A DNA stretch of 64,000 nt from Taudactylus pleione (GCA_031769625.1 JAUIMM010000637.1:1837501-1901500), one strand, 5' to 3'. Shown: positions 43,811-55,634, counted from the first letter of the stretch. Made by a program: numbers and translations. Notes: a model not told the origin generated them from the letters alone.

Positions 43811-44725
43811 GGGGCCTATTCAAAATCACTTCATTTATACAAAAATAAAAAATTAAGTGTTTGGTCCATTCATCATGAAGGTAAAGCAGAAGATGTCACA
43901 GATATCTCCTGCTTGCCTTCCTCTTGCGGAATGGCCCTCTGGGCTTCATTCAGAGCCGCTCGTAAGCGGCCGCTTGTTCGTTCCGAGCGATGTTCGCACA
44001 TCTGCGCATGCGTACGGATTGTAATACGCATGCGCGAACCAGTCAGTGCGGCCGAAAATCGTGTGCTCGCTAAATAGCGAATGCCTGCTAATTTGAGTGA
44101 CAGGAGGAGGCGTATGTGGGTGGTAACAGGGGAAGGTGCTTGAAAACGGGGAGTGGAGATCAGAACGCAGGCGTGCCTAAAGGTCAAAATGGGCGTTATG
44201 ACGTATGATGCGAGCGGCCAGGGGGCGTTTTTTCCAAAATTACGACCGCAAGTTTTGTTCGCTCGTTCAGACATGGAGGCGTCAACAGACCGCAAAGAGC
44301 GAACGGTTAATTTGAATAGCCACCCCCTTTTTCTGAACGAGCGAGCGCAAATAGCATCCGGCTCTGAATCAGGCCCTCTGTCCCCATACACTAGTATGGG
44401 GATAGAATTCATCAAGCACCAAAAATATTATTTTTTTCAGAGCTTGATTGCGGCAGCATTCGCCATCTTCGGATCCCTACTTCCACCGGACATCGGGGCT
44501 CTTGTGTGCATTCGTAACCTGCAGTTCACGCATGCGCACTGCTCTCGCAAGCAGTGAAAAGATTCACTGCTCCGAAAAGAGCAGTGAATCCGCTCACCGG
44601 GAAAGCTGATTTTCGGATCAGCTGCCTCATTGCCAGAGCAATGATGAATTGCTTCGGCGTCCGCGGCGAGTCAGTGTGTTAATTATCGGGGTCCGTCTCG
44701 ATAATTAACATCTTGAATAGGCCCC
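43811..44725. mobile_element. TIR miniature element, family E, split by family B copy 3
   Basis: The ends GGGGCCTATTCAA and TTGAATAGGCCCC are perfect inverted repeats. The flanks are ATA and TTA, consistent with a TA or 3-bp target. The interior holds hairpins such as CCCCATACACTAGTATGGGG (44391-44410), TCACTGCTC / GAGCAGTGA and TTAATTATCG / CGATAATTAA. The family B copy at 43941-44376 is inserted in the left part. Confidence 0.75.
43941..44376 (-). mobile_element. TIR miniature element, family B copy 3 (internally deleted)
   Basis: The ends GGGCTTCATTCAGAGCCG and GGCTCTGAATCAGGCCC flank it, with target duplication TCT. It is the reverse complement of 8766-9371 but lacks about 170 internal bases. 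The length is 436. Confidence 0.88.
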
Positions 44726-45752
44726 TTACACTGTATAATTCAAAGACACAGTATTTACTCCTGAAGGTGTCTAGGAACTTCCTATTATGGTTTTGCAAAT
44801 AGTCCCAAGCATCTAAATCAATTTTTGATTGGGCCTCACATCTGGGCTGTCAATTGAGACTGACCAGTGAGATATTGATTAAGACCCCATGGGTCCCTAA
44901 GCAATATACTGGTTTGGTCTCCTCATCCTCTCTATTTGTCAAAGTATAACGCTACAGGTTACAGTAATCAAGGCTCCTCCAAGCTCGTGGGGCCTTAGGC
45001 ATGAGCCAAGGTTGCCTAATGGATCCGGCTCTGGTCTCTAGGGTTCATCTCTCAGGTGAAGTGGCCAGATCACCTAACCATTTAGTGTGAATTGGCGATG
45101 ATTGCACACAGGCTGGCAGCAGTCAACTGCTGACCACCTATACAGGTATGTCTGATAACGATATCACTGTCTATGAATGGATAATATACAAGTATTGCGC
45201 TTGCCTTGGTGGTTGCAGATGTTGCGATATCAGGACAATTTGCCCACATTACCAATTATATTGTCACGTGTGATGCCTACATAATCTATATATATAAAAG
45301 GCTAACGCTGCTCCTCACCTCTATGGGGAATTCAAGTGTGTTGCCGACGCTGACATTTCTACTCGCAGCCCAGAGCTGCCAAACAGAAATGTGAACCATT
45401 TGAGCGCTCAAACGGGACTTTTCGCGGGCAGAACAATGTCCCATCATTTTGACAGGCTGCTAGCTAGTTGATTTCATACAATCTTCATGCTGTGGGTTTG
45501 TTACCTTTAGCAGGGGTAACTTACAGGACTCTATGGGTGAGGGAATGACTAGATTGCTGGAAAAGTGAAATGCCCCAAACGTCATTCAGAAAGTGAGCCA
45601 TGAATGATATCCACAAAATGTACACATTTACATGACCAAGATGCAGTCCATTGTCCTTTGCTCCCTGATATAAGTCACTAACAGTTGGGAAGTTAGTAAC
45701 CACATGAACCATTAGTCCACGCCGTGATGCCACCCTTGGGAAGGTGCCCCAT
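44726..45752. other. Sequence without a supported gene
   Basis: There is no array or recognisable element end. A short TATA-rich run lies at 45290. Confidence 0.3.
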
Positions 45753-47185
45753 AAGGTGCCTACACACTAGACGACCTGCAAACTATGCAATGTCATCAGT
45801 GATTTCCCTTGAACCCTCCCCGGCACTGCAGGACACGATATGGTGCATAAACTGTATAATCTGACCAACGATATATCGCGCACGATTCAGGAATTTGCAC
45901 AGATCAGTGATACGTGCATGCATAAAAAAAAAAAAGATTAAAAAGTGTTTTAAAAAAAAAAATCTACGTGGCCACCCCCACTCCTAAAGCACAACTAGCC
46001 CTGGAATTTTCAGAGCCAGTCTTGGTTGTCAAAATACAGTGGACAAAACATGTAGGAGTCCCCTGTATTTAGCTCAACCAGCTCTGGTTGAGCTAAATAC
46101 ATGTGAGCAAGTCCTAGTTTTGGAAATACGGGGGACAAAAAGAGTACGGGGGCCCCTGTATTTTCTATAACCAGCACCGTGCTCTTTCTAGCAGGGGGGG
46201 GGGGGTATTGCCACAGCCAGGGAAACCGTTTCACCGGCTGTTTTATGGAAAATACAGGGGACCCTTGTGCTAAATATAGGAGACCCCTATGTCTTATGTC
46301 CCCTGAATTTTGACAACCAGGATTGGCTCTGAAAAGTCCGGGGCTGGATGTGCTTTGAATTTTTTTTTTAACACAGATGCATGCACAGGGCCTGATTCAG
46401 AGCCGGACGCTATTTGCGTTCGCTCGTTCAGAAAAAAGGGGTGGCTATTTAAATTAACCGTTCGCTCTTTGCAGTCTGTTCACGCCTCTATGTCTGAACG
46501 AGCGAACAAAATATGCGGACGTAATTTTGAAAAAAACGCCCCCTGGCCGCACGCATCATACGTCATATCCGCTATTTATTAGATTAATCGAGTACATCGG
46601 ATGGTGTATGAATTGCTCGCTATTCTTGTGGTTGGTTTTTCCTACCGCAATCATGCGAGCAGTTCTGACTATAAAACAACCAAATGACGTGGTCGATGAC
46701 GCTGCTGTATTAATTATGCACACCCTTAAAACGCCCGTTTTGACCTTTAGGCACGCCTGCGTTCTGATCTCCACTCCCCGTTTTCAAGCACCTTCCCCTG
46801 TTACCACCCACATACACCTCCTCCTGTCACTCAAATTAGCAGGCATTCGCTATTTAGCGAGCACACGATTTTCGGCCGCACTGACTGGTTTGCGAATGCG
46901 TATTACAATCCGTACGCATGCGCAGATGTGTGAACATCGCTCGGAACGAACGAGCGGCCGCTTACGAGCGGCTCTGAATCAGCCCACAGATCTAACTGAT
47001 CCGTGCATGTATCTCTGTCAAGTGACGTCGGCATTGAACGGATCGGAACGACATATCGTTAGTGCTTAAACACTGAACGATATGCCGCGAATCGTGTACG
47101 AGATCACCAGATCTTACATGGTGTGGGTAAGATCTGAGGATACGACGGACGACCCTTGGGTACGCGCAGCATTATCGTTAGTGTA
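45753..47185. mobile_element. Three-level nest of TIR elements
   Basis: The outer family C-like ends are GGTGCCTACACACTAGACGA (45753) and CATTATCGTTAGTGTA (47185). Inside is a palindromic element (about 45980-46365). Its arms CACAACTAGCCCTGGAATTTTCAGAGCC and GGCTCTGAAAAGTCCGGGGCTG are inverted, and it contains the hairpin GTATTTAGCTCAACC / GGTTGAGCTAAATAC. A family B copy is at 46388-46985. The outer sequence GATCAGTGATACGTGCATGC is mirrored by GATCCGTGCATGTATC. Junctions of the middle element are approximate. Confidence 0.5.
46388..46985 (+). mobile_element. TIR miniature element, family B copy 4
   Basis: The ends GGGCCTGATTCAGAGCCGG and CGGCTCTGAATCAGCCC flank it, with target duplication ACA on both sides. 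It is full length (598) and closely similar to 28615-29208. Confidence 0.9.
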
Positions 47186-47699
47186 CATTCAGTGGAGTAG
47201 GGAGGGCGGCTCCGGCGGAGCGCGAGCTCCAAGCGCCTAAAAGTTTAGAGGATGCGCCGCGGCCTGACTCTGGCGTGGCACCTACCACTCGGCCACCCTG
47301 CGGCACGCAGCGGTCAGTGACAGCCTTAGCCGCGTAGGCTTCCACACTCTGCACTCCCGAGTCATGCTTGTGACATCACACGCATGTGCATATGACATCA
47401 GACGGGGGCGGAGATTAGACAGGCCCGAGAGTCTGGAGATAGGTGCCGCACTGACGGGAAAAAAAAGTGTGTTCTGGCTGGACTTTGTTTACAGGCTGGC
47501 TGGCTACCTACAGTGTGTACTTTATAATTTATAGTGGCTGTCACTGTTGGGTACAATATTGAATATAAGGGATGGGGACCTGCTACAAACAGTGAGGAAG
47601 GTCAGTGGCAGTGCCCCGTTTCACTGGTTGTTGCAGGTCCCCCATCCCTTATATTTATTATTGCAAAAAAAGTGTGAACTATAAACGTTTCAAACTAAA
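47186..47699. other. GC-rich patch and an inverted repeat
   Basis: 47195-47480 is CpG-containing, with no exon that I can support. At 47564-47662 ATATAAGGGATGGGGACCTGC and GCAGGTCCCCCATCCCTTATA form an inverted pair of about 21 bases with a 55-base spacer. Confidence 0.4.
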
Positions 47700-47787
47700 G
47701 TGAATGCTGCCTATTCTCGTGTATATGTGTGTGTATATGTATGTGTGTATATATGTATGTGTATATGTGTGTGTATATGTGTGTGTA
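47700..47787. repeat. (GTATAT/GTGT)n microsatellite
   Basis: An alternating TG/TA simple repeat. It makes the open frame here a low-complexity artefact. Confidence 0.9.
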
Positions 47788-47814
47788 AAGTAGGAGTAAA
47801 GGCAGCACTCAGAG

Positions 47815-48170
47815 GACCTGATTCAGCAGTGCACGCAGATTCCAGATGTTTGGGGATCTGCGCAGGTGCAGGACCCATCCTGCGAGTGTGCAGAATGAGT
47901 CCTGCTTAATCACAAGCAGACCCTTGTATGCCTCTGCCTGATTGACAGGCAAAGACATTTAAGGGGCGGTGAGAGGGCGGGGTCTACTGCCATTCCCGGA
48001 AACAGGGTGTGTCTGCCCCGTTTTCCAGGAGTGGCCAGCCCAGGGACTGCGTGGACGTACGCAGTTTTATGGACTCGCATGCAGGCCAGGCTGTCCTTCC
48101 GTTGGCCAGGCTGTCCTTCCGTTGGGTTGGAATCAGCCAAATTGTGCATATTATCGTCCAGTGTGTACAC
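47815..48170. mobile_element. Probable TIR miniature element fragment
   Basis: GGACCTGATTCAGCAGTGC at 47816 resembles a family A/B end. There is a 20-base tandem duplication GGCCAGGCTGTCCTTCCGTT (48085-48124). The right end is not clear. Confidence 0.4.
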
Positions 48171-48172
48171 AC

Positions 48173-49740
48173 TAGGGGTGTGCACCGGGCACTTTTCATG
48201 TTTTGTGTTTTGGTTTTGGATCTGGATCTTTCTTCGTGTTTTGGATCTGGATTGGTTTTGCCAAAACCACCCTTCCGTGTTTTGGGTTCTGGGTTTTTTG
48301 TTTTGGATCTGTATTTTTTTTTTAAAAAGCATAAAAACAGCTAAAATCACAGAATTTGTTGGTTTTTATGCTCCTATTCAATTATTAACCTCAATAACCT
48401 TAATTTCCACTTGTTTCCAGTCTATTCTGAACTTCTCACACCTCACAATATTGTTTTTATGTCCAAAAGGTTGCACCGAGGTAGCTGGATGACTATGCTA
48501 AGCGACACGAGTGGGCGGCACAAACACATGGCCCATCTAGGAGTGACACTGCACTGGCAGACAGAATGGCAGATTGAAAAACTAGGCCCCAAACAGTACA
48601 TACTGCAAAGAAAAAAAAGAGGTGCAAGATGGAATTGTCCTTGGGCCCTCCTACCCACCCATTCCTTGGGCCCTCCCACCCACCCTTATGGTTGTATAAA
48701 CAGGACATGCACACTTTAACAAAGCAATCATTTCAGCGCCAGGGTCTGCCACATGACTGTGGATGAAATGATTGGTTCGTTTGGGCCCCCACAAAACAAG
48801 CTGGCAGTTAATGTGTCCCTGCACAAACTGGCTCTACGGAGGCAAGATGTCGTCCTCATCCTCCTCATCCACCGATTCCTTGGATAAAACAGGAAAAAGG
48901 GATTTAGGTGTCCCTGGACTGCTTACGGTCTTAGCCAAAGTTTCTGAACTCGACAGTAACTTTTTATGAACGCGCTGCAGGTGCCGTATAAGGGAGGATG
49001 TTCCTAGGTGGTTAACGTCCCTACCCCTACTTATTTCACCTTTACATATGGTACATATGGCAAGACAGTTGTTGTCCGGATTTGGATAGAAATATTGCCA
49101 GACCAAAGAGGTGGAATGTTTGGTTTCTGCCCAGGCATGACCATGATGGGCTTTTTCATCCCATGGACAACAACTGTCTCCCCCGGAGCCTGATTTAAAC
49201 AAACCACATCACCATCAGAATCCTCCTCGCCAACTTCCTCCTCAGCGCCAGCTACACCAGTATCCTCATCCTGTTGTACTTCAACAGTGACATCTTCAAT
49301 TTGCATATCAGCAAGTGGACTGTGGGTGCTCCTTTCAGCACTTGCAGGGGGCATGCAAATGGTGGAAAGAGCCACCTCTTCCCGTCCAGTGCAGGGAAGG
49401 TCAGGCATCGCAACCGCCACCATACTTGGACTCTCCTTGGGGATTTGTGATATCTTCTTAGAACGCACAGTTCTTCGCTGTGCTTTTGCCAGCTTAACTC
49501 GTTTGATTTTTTTTAGCGGGAGGAGGGCTTCCATCGTCATGTGAAGCTGAACCACTAGTCATGAACATAGGGAAAGACCTTAGCCGTTCCTTGCCACTCC
49601 GTGTCATAAATGGCATATTGGCAAGTTTACGTTTCTCTTCAGATGATTTAAATGTTTTTTTTTAAGGTCATTTTCCTGAACTTTGTCATTTGGGATTGTA
49701 TGTGCCCTCTACTATGACATTGGGCACCTATATATTATGA
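48173..49740 (-). mobile_element. hAT-like element relic with BED-finger gene
   Basis: TAGGGGTGTGCACCGGGC at 48173 looks like a terminal repeat. The gene for a BED zinc-finger protein runs on the minus strand from about 49555 to 48834. The space between the gene's stop and the TIR (about 660 bases) is too short for a hAT catalytic domain, so the element is internally deleted or the transposase is truncated. The other end was not found. Confidence 0.5.
48834..49555 (-). pseudogene. BED zinc-finger protein of a hAT-like element (frameshifted)
   Basis: There are two overlapping minus-strand frames. The first (49555-49031) begins basic (KKIKRVKLAKAQRRTVRSKK) and then has an acidic tail (EEEVGEEDSDGD). 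The second (49202-48834) carries LVWQYFYPNPDNNCLAICTI and then CKGEISRG, with HLQRVH at the end. This C-x2-C...H-x4-H spacing with an upstream aromatic pair is a BED finger, the DNA-binding N-terminus of hAT transposases. It ends with an acidic DEEDEDDILPP and a stop. Joining the acidic tail to the finger needs a frameshift near 49190-49200. No RNase H-fold catalytic domain or dimerisation domain is present. It could also be a domesticated BED protein fragment. Confidence 0.6.
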
Positions 49741-49742
49741 TA

Positions 49743-49747
49743 TAGAG

Positions 49748-49780
<33 letters not shown>
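49743..49780. repeat. (AT)n microsatellite
   Basis: A simple AT run. Confidence 0.95.
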
Positions 49781-49782
<2 letters not shown>

Positions 49783-50158
49783 CTATACAAGACATAAGAG
49801 TGTGGGTATGGTATTCCTTTAAAACAATTACAGTATATGTGAACTTTGCTCATGCTATTATTTACACCATTTGTTTCTTTCAAGAAACAACTTTATTACA
49901 GTTATGTAATTCCACCTGTCAGATGGTATGTGCTTATGACAAGGTGCATAGTTAAACACTCCTTATCTCCTGAGGACAGGTGTGTACACTGATTTTTACC
50001 TGATCTCTGCCCCATGATGGTATTACACACAGCTACTCAGCAGTAAGAATCTCACCACAGGCTAATGGAGGACTGCTGCTGACTACTTTCTTATATAGTG
50101 TTTGTCAGCCATTTTTCCTTACTGACGTTTGAAAATGTCTTTATGTTTCTGCTGACTA
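49781..50158. other. Sequence without a supported gene
   Basis: AT-rich sequence. No element end is recognised. Confidence 0.3.
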
Positions 50159-50440
50159 ATACACAGTACGATGTGTATCCACCGATCCAACGACCGACAT
50201 ATCGGGCGCTCCACACAGACGGGGCGATCCGGTGCCTGACATGCCGCTCCCCCCCGCATAGACCTGCATGTGATCGTCGCTTCTCCAAATCTCCTGTGCA
50301 TGCAGAAAGATCTGGAGGAGTGACGGACGACCCCATGGGAGCGCGCAATGGAGGATATTGTGTCTACACACGGAACGATATAGCTGCTATATCGTTCCAA
50401 TCCGTCGGATCAACACCTATATCGTTCCATGTATGGGGCT
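50159..50440. mobile_element. Family C-like miniature element fragment
   Basis: CACCGATCCAACGACCGACATATCGG resembles the 12550 copy (GGCCGATCCGACGGTCGACATATTGG). ATATCGTTCCAATCCGTCGG and GGAACGATATAGC near the right end form internal inverted pairs. Boundaries are approximate. Confidence 0.45.
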
Positions 50441-50704
50441 CTGTAGCACTAGCAGCTGACACTTGTAACTTTACTATTACTGTTTTCTTTTTCCAAGGCA
50501 GGATTTTATTCATGTGTGTGTGAGAGAAAATTAAAATTATGACAATATCAATGACACATGCTTATTTATACATGGAAGGATGATATCACTGCTATTAAGT
50601 TCAGAGCCTTTGTTGGAAAGGATGTATCCCATTTCATGCTAGATTATATGTCACCATTATGGGAAATGTCCCTATGTATATAATGTACAGAAAGTATGAG
50701 ACAC

Positions 50705-51428
50705 AGGGGTCTAGTTACTAAGCAGTGTTAGGAGACATAGGGGCCCATTTATCAAACTGCATTTGAGGTAAATTCCACGAAAACACCTGTTTTCGGGGGT
50801 TTACCTCAAATACTAAGTATCCCCCGAATGTATGACGGAGGGACCGCAATAGGTATCTCCGATACCTGCTGCGATCCCTCCATTGCCGCCGGCAGCCGCC
50901 TCCCCCATAGGTTTCTATGGGGATGCGATGCTGCCAAATGCATCAATATCTCGCATTCCCGATATTGACCCTGAAGATAGCGTTAGCTGCCGTGTCCTAT
51001 GGGGACTTACCCGCACTTCAGCCGGCGGAGGGATCTGGAAGATCCCTCCGCCGGCAATGGGCGCCGCTCATGTGCAGTCCACGGGACTGTGCATGCGCAG
51101 CAGCCCGGAATGCGCTCCGGCCACATCGCAGGGACGGGCTCTTTTCGGAGCCCGTCTCCCTGCATGTGCCCGGTCATACATTCGGCCGGTATGATCGCAT
51201 TTTGCAATGCGATCATGGGCGGTACTGCATGCCCTGATCGCATTGCAAAATGCGATCCTTAATAAATGGGCCCCTTAATGAAAAGTGATAAGAAAGTGAT
51301 AAGGTGCCAGCCAATCAGCTCCCGTAATTTTTCAAACACAGCCTGTGAGATGGCAGTTAGGAGCTGATTGGCTGGCACCTTATCACTTTTCACTCTGTCT
51401 CCTAACACTGCTTAGTAAATAAACCCCT
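50705..51428. mobile_element. Palindromic TIR element interrupted by a second one
   Basis: The outer arms are AGGGGTCTAGTTACTAAGCAGTGTTAGGAGACA (50705-50737) and TGTCTCCTAACACTGCTTAGTAAATAAACCCCT (51396-51428). The inner part of the right half pairs GATAAGGTGCCAGCCAATCAGCTCC with GGAGCTGATTGGCTGGCACCTTATC. The inner element lies between them at 50740-51274. Confidence 0.8.
50740..51274. mobile_element. Hairpin-train miniature element, GGGGCCCATTTAT family
   Basis: The ends GGGGCCCATTTATCAA and TTAATAAATGGGCCCC are inverted. The flanks ATA and TTA match those of family E. The interior is a hairpin train: TTTGAGGTAAA / TTTACCTCAAA, GGAGGGACCGCA / TGCGATCCCTCC, CCCCATAGG / CTATGGGG, GCCGGCGGAGGGATC / GATCCCTCCGCCGGC, GGGACGGGCTC / GAGCCCGTCTCCC, and GATCGCATTTTGCAATGCGATC. 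It contains GTGCATGCGCAG words. No protein is encoded. Confidence 0.85.
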
Positions 51429-51839
51429 ATGTATTGTCAATATATTTCTGGAGCAGTATAGCCTATATACATATAATATACTAGTGAGGGAGGAGGAGTG
51501 CACACGTCACTGCTCCTCCGATCCGTGGCGGCCATATTTGATGCTGGCAACTGACGGCCCATTGTTTCAGGGAATCACAAACATCACCACCAGATTGCCA
51601 GCCCTGCGTATCGCGTGCACCACAAAAATAAATAGTAGTGGTAAAGACATAAATGCTCGATTAAAAAAAATAAGAATAACAATAACTACAACACGTATCT
51701 TCTGCTGTGTACATTTTTAAATTGTATGCTTCATACCCAATTAATATTATATTCTTACAGTTTGATGGCATGAGACAGTTTAGGTAAATATTATCCAGTC
51801 TTGCCCGTTTAAAAAATGGTGTCCGATAGCCAGTAGCTC
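51429..51839. other. Upstream flank of the ZFYVE28 promoter
   Basis: No element end is recognised. It becomes GC-rich only after about 51840. Confidence 0.3.
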
Positions 51840-52173
51840 CTCCTCCTTGATGGTTTTGGGCAAGACGCAACGTCTCCGCCCTCTTGTTTGCTATTGGTTG
51901 CTGTGGAGCGGCGTGGGGCGGGGCCGTGCCGGCTGCTCAGCCCTCGGGAAGCTGCTGTTGCGCAGGCGCGGCTTGGTCAGTGTGGCGCTGCTGCTGGCTG
52001 GGGATGGTGACTGCTCTGGTGCTGTCACTGGACCCCTCGCTGCTGCCAACAAGGGGGGGAGCCGGACTGGGGTGTCCCAGGGCTGTGATTGACAACGGGG
52101 TGATTAGCAGCCACCGGAGGGGAGAGTCCCCTGGGGATCAGTGACATAAAGCAGCCGCTCAGCCCCGGAGGGA
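51840..52173 (+). promoter_or_regulatory. ZFYVE28: CpG-rich promoter and 5' untranslated region of ZFYVE28
   Basis: GC and CpG content rise sharply here. An inverted CCAAT box (CTATTGGTTG) lies at 51890-51900, and GC boxes (GGGGCGGGGCC) at 51913-51924. There is no TATA box. The 5' untranslated region has several upstream ATGs in other frames, for example 51884, which is common for such leaders. The start site cannot be fixed from sequence and is probably between 51930 and 52100. Confidence 0.65.
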
Positions 52174-52212
52174 ATGATGAACAGGTTCAGAAAGTGGCTC
52201 TATAAACCCAAG
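52174..52212 (+). CDS. ZFYVE28: ZFYVE28 (LST2) first coding exon
   Basis: Two consecutive ATGs start 13 codons reading MMNRFRKWLYKPK, ending in phase 0 at a perfect donor AAG|GTAAGT (52213). This peptide matches my recollection of the N-terminus of vertebrate ZFYVE28/LST2. That protein is a FYVE-domain endosomal protein which down-regulates EGF receptor signalling by directing receptor to lysosomes; its monoubiquitination controls its location. The FYVE finger is C-terminal and lies outside the window. The CpG-rich promoter immediately upstream, the splice donor, and the nearby divergent CFAP99-like exons all support the call. The exon is too short for a safe identity on its own. The next exon was not found up to 64000, so intron 1 would exceed 11.7 kb. 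Confidence 0.75.
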
Positions 52213-52661
52213 GTAAGTGTGGTGCTGCATACTGGCGCTGCTGGCCCCTGGGGGCCCCTGTCACTGGCTGCCATGCGGCTTCCTCTTTTGCTGTGGTCAT
52301 CTGTCGCATGCTGGTGGTGCACACAGTCCATTCATCTCCTGATTTCCAGATCTGTATTATAACACACACTATATATACATATATAATATATATATATGCT
52401 ATTACATACATATACACACTCATTCCATTAATGACCAGATCCCCATAGCTGTATAATATTACATGTTGTGTGTGTGTATATGTATGTGTATATATATGTG
52501 TGTGTATAATACATATCATACAACCATTTCAGTATGTACTATAACTTCAATATTGTGCTCCTTTTAATTCTTTGTACATGCTTCTGTCATTGCCATATCC
52601 CGATTATTTACTCACAATGTTCCCAATTGTGCTTTCACAGAGCAACTGTATATGTATGTAA

Positions 52662-52702
<41 letters not shown>

Positions 52703-55634
52703 ATATTTCAGTCTCCACATACAGTTTGAACGTTACTCCGTGGCCAAGTGTTCTCTGCCCTGTTCCATGTGCCACTACATGCCATATAAATGTCCATGAT
52801 CTGGAATGTGGAACAAGACTATAATTATCTGCTACTTAACATTGTATTAAAATTGTCTTTTGTTGTGCACCTCACATCCGGGCTTCCCCTGACGTCTGTC
52901 CATATATCTAATGGATACATTATTTCTTGGCTATATGATGACTAGCCTCTTAGTCATCACATGATATGACACAGCTGGTACACTACTATCTGGTCCTCTC
53001 CTGCCCCCTGTACCCAGACCTGCTGGTGGTATGGCTGGTATAAGGCCAGAAGTGAGGAGTAGTGTATATGAGCGCTGGTTATTCCTGTATTGTGGCTGTT
53101 ATAGCTTTTCCTGTGTCCTCTCACACTGGGCAGAATCCTTGCACTAAATGTAATAAAACTCCTATTACGTCACCTGTAGCTCTGCACCTAAGGTTTGTTT
53201 TGGGGGTAGTCTGATCTTCTGTCATTATTATTGCCCTCTGGCGTAAGCGCACCTCGTTCTGCCTGCAGTGAGATCATTGTTTTAGCCTTGCGACTTTACA
53301 TGACATTACTGTGCGATATAAGTTAGTGTATTGTATAAACACTCTGTGTGTGGTAAATAGGGAGATTCTACTTAGTTGTGTTACAGATAATGCTAACTCT
53401 AGCTACAGTAATAACACCGTTATACTGCATGGGATGGAGTGTCATGCTTTGTGTCCTGTTTGTCAGCTGCCGGTGTGTTAATGTCATCTATATAAGGCTA
53501 TATATAAGGGTGCATTATTCTTGTGGGGTACGCACGGCTCGTCCAAGGCCACTGCTCCGACCTGAGCGTTATCCTTTGTTATGACACTGTGATCTATTAT
53601 AGTGATAGATCATACAGCAATGGTGTAACTCTTCCAGCGTACGCTCAGTGTGGCTCATCTGTTCTGGAAGGCTGAGTGACAACCGTTATATTAGGCTTTG
53701 AACCATCACCTATGTAGAGGTGCAGGGCTCATCCACGTTATTTCTTGTGTGATTTTCAGAGTTTATGTTGCGCTGTGTGATATTACAATACTGGAATGAA
53801 GTGTTATTTGTGGCAGGTCAGCGCATTCCAGTAAAAGAATACGCATTATCTTATGCTGGCCTGTGCACTTCCTCATTTAATTCTCATTACTGTACTGACC
53901 CCGCTGGACGTCAGGGGTCCCGTCTCCTGGTTCCTGAGGATTTGGAAGTGAACTACCTCTTCTGTTTGTTCTGCCCCTATAATTGTATTTGTAGTGTGGT
54001 TTGAGAGTAAAGCTCTTTGTCCTATACTGGTGTTATTGTGTAGCAGAGATTTATGTACCTAATGGGTAATTTTCTGCTGTTAACACAGTCGACCAGTATG
54101 TTTGTTATCTTTTGTGATCTCCTGCAGTCACGACATGGTCAGCCCATTACGTGTCCCCTGTTGCTTTATGTTTTTATATACCTGCGTGTATATAAAATAT
54201 AGGTCGGCAGCCTGCAGCTCTCTTCTGCTGTTGCGACACTGCAAGTCCCAGCATACACCCTGCCTTGACCTGTATGGACTTGGCATTCCACCACGGCTTC
54301 ATGCTGGGGTTTGTGGTTCTACAATAGCTGTTCATCCTCAGATTGCACTGCAGGAGGCTGAAATAATACATGCACAAGGAAAGCTAGACAGCTGTGTACT
54401 TTTATTTACTCGGTATGTCATAGATTGCACTTATAGATGGGTAAAGTGTTGGATTTCACAGTGGCACGCAGTGCTGTATAAACAGGGAGGTCACCAAGAG
54501 ACCCCCCACACATAGCTACATCACCAGCGTGTGGGGCACTGTTGCATAATTTGAATTGGGGCTTCTGTGTGGCTTAATGTGACTGGGGGCACTATAGTGT
54601 AAAAAACAATGATACTTTTTAATAACATCTCCAGCATATCATATTGACAATTATGTGGGTGGGGTCCCCCACAAGTTAGTCGCTTAAGGACCCTGCAAAC
54701 CTGAATCCAGCTCTGGTGGCACAAACTTTTTTTCACAGTGGAATATATACCTGGCAGTATACTCTTGGAATTCTTGCTTTTAATTTGCTGTTTCACACTA
54801 GCTAGGAAAAGGATACAAGGTATCCCACACGGTGCACTTAAGGCCCATTACCGCCGGTTAAATCGCGCAGGATTACTTTCCAAAATGTGGAGCTAAGCAA
54901 ATAGTCAGTGGAACTTTTTAGCCATTTTTCGCTTCTCTCTCTGTGGACTTCTATCTAGCCTATAATCTAATAAGTGAATGATGATATCCTGTAGCCCTGT
55001 TGTGTATCTTGCACGTTCCTTGCGTATATCTGAGTGTCTCGCAGAATAATCGGCACGCCTTGTGTACATCTGGATACATTGTGTACATTGTGTATCCCAG
55101 TTTTGTGGAGCTGTGGTTACTGCGCTACTGGATTGGTAGTAATTGCGTAACCAGTTTTATGTGGCATAGCAATCACCGCTGGCTAAATCATTCCCTGAGG
55201 CTGTTCAAGTATCCCTGAAGGCTGCACTTACCAGGGACTTTTTTTTCGGACCCGAATAGAAATCTTTGTTAAACAGCGTGTTAACGGGTGCCGCAACCCT
55301 GTTAACGCATAGGTCCGGGCGTTAAAAAGGGGCTCGGGTGAAATGGGGTCTGGAATTGAATAGCCCTAGGCGTTAAAACCTTGAGGCCACCAACCGTTTT
55401 CACCCCCGTTAAATTAACGGGGCTAATTGAATTCGGCCCCTAGTCAGTTCATATTTGTTTTTTTCATTAACCGTTTCGGCATATTCCATTGCGCTTTACA
55501 ATTGGGAGCAAACAGTAATAAAACAAGGCTGGGTAATAACAGACAAATAGGTAAGAGGGCCCTGCTTGCAAGCTTACAATCTATAGGATATATACTCAGT
55601 AAGGTAACCCTCCTCACTCCTGTATGTTATAGAG
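52213..55634 (+). other. ZFYVE28: ZFYVE28 intron 1, left part
   Basis: There are microsatellites at about 52363-52515 (TATA/TGTG) and 52662-52698 ((TG)n). GCAAGTCCCAGCATACACCC...GCTGGGGTTTGTGGTTCTAC (54240-54330) resembles a hAT miniature element core. A TIR-type end TTGAATTCGGCCCCT lies at 55428-55442, with short hairpins before it (GTTAACGGG / CCTGTTAAC). No second exon is recognised. Confidence 0.5.

Noticed and set aside
47969..48492. Frames of 111-161 codons around 48 kb
   Set aside because: They run across a TIR fragment and the hAT-like terminal region with TTTTGG-rich sequence, and have no domain content.
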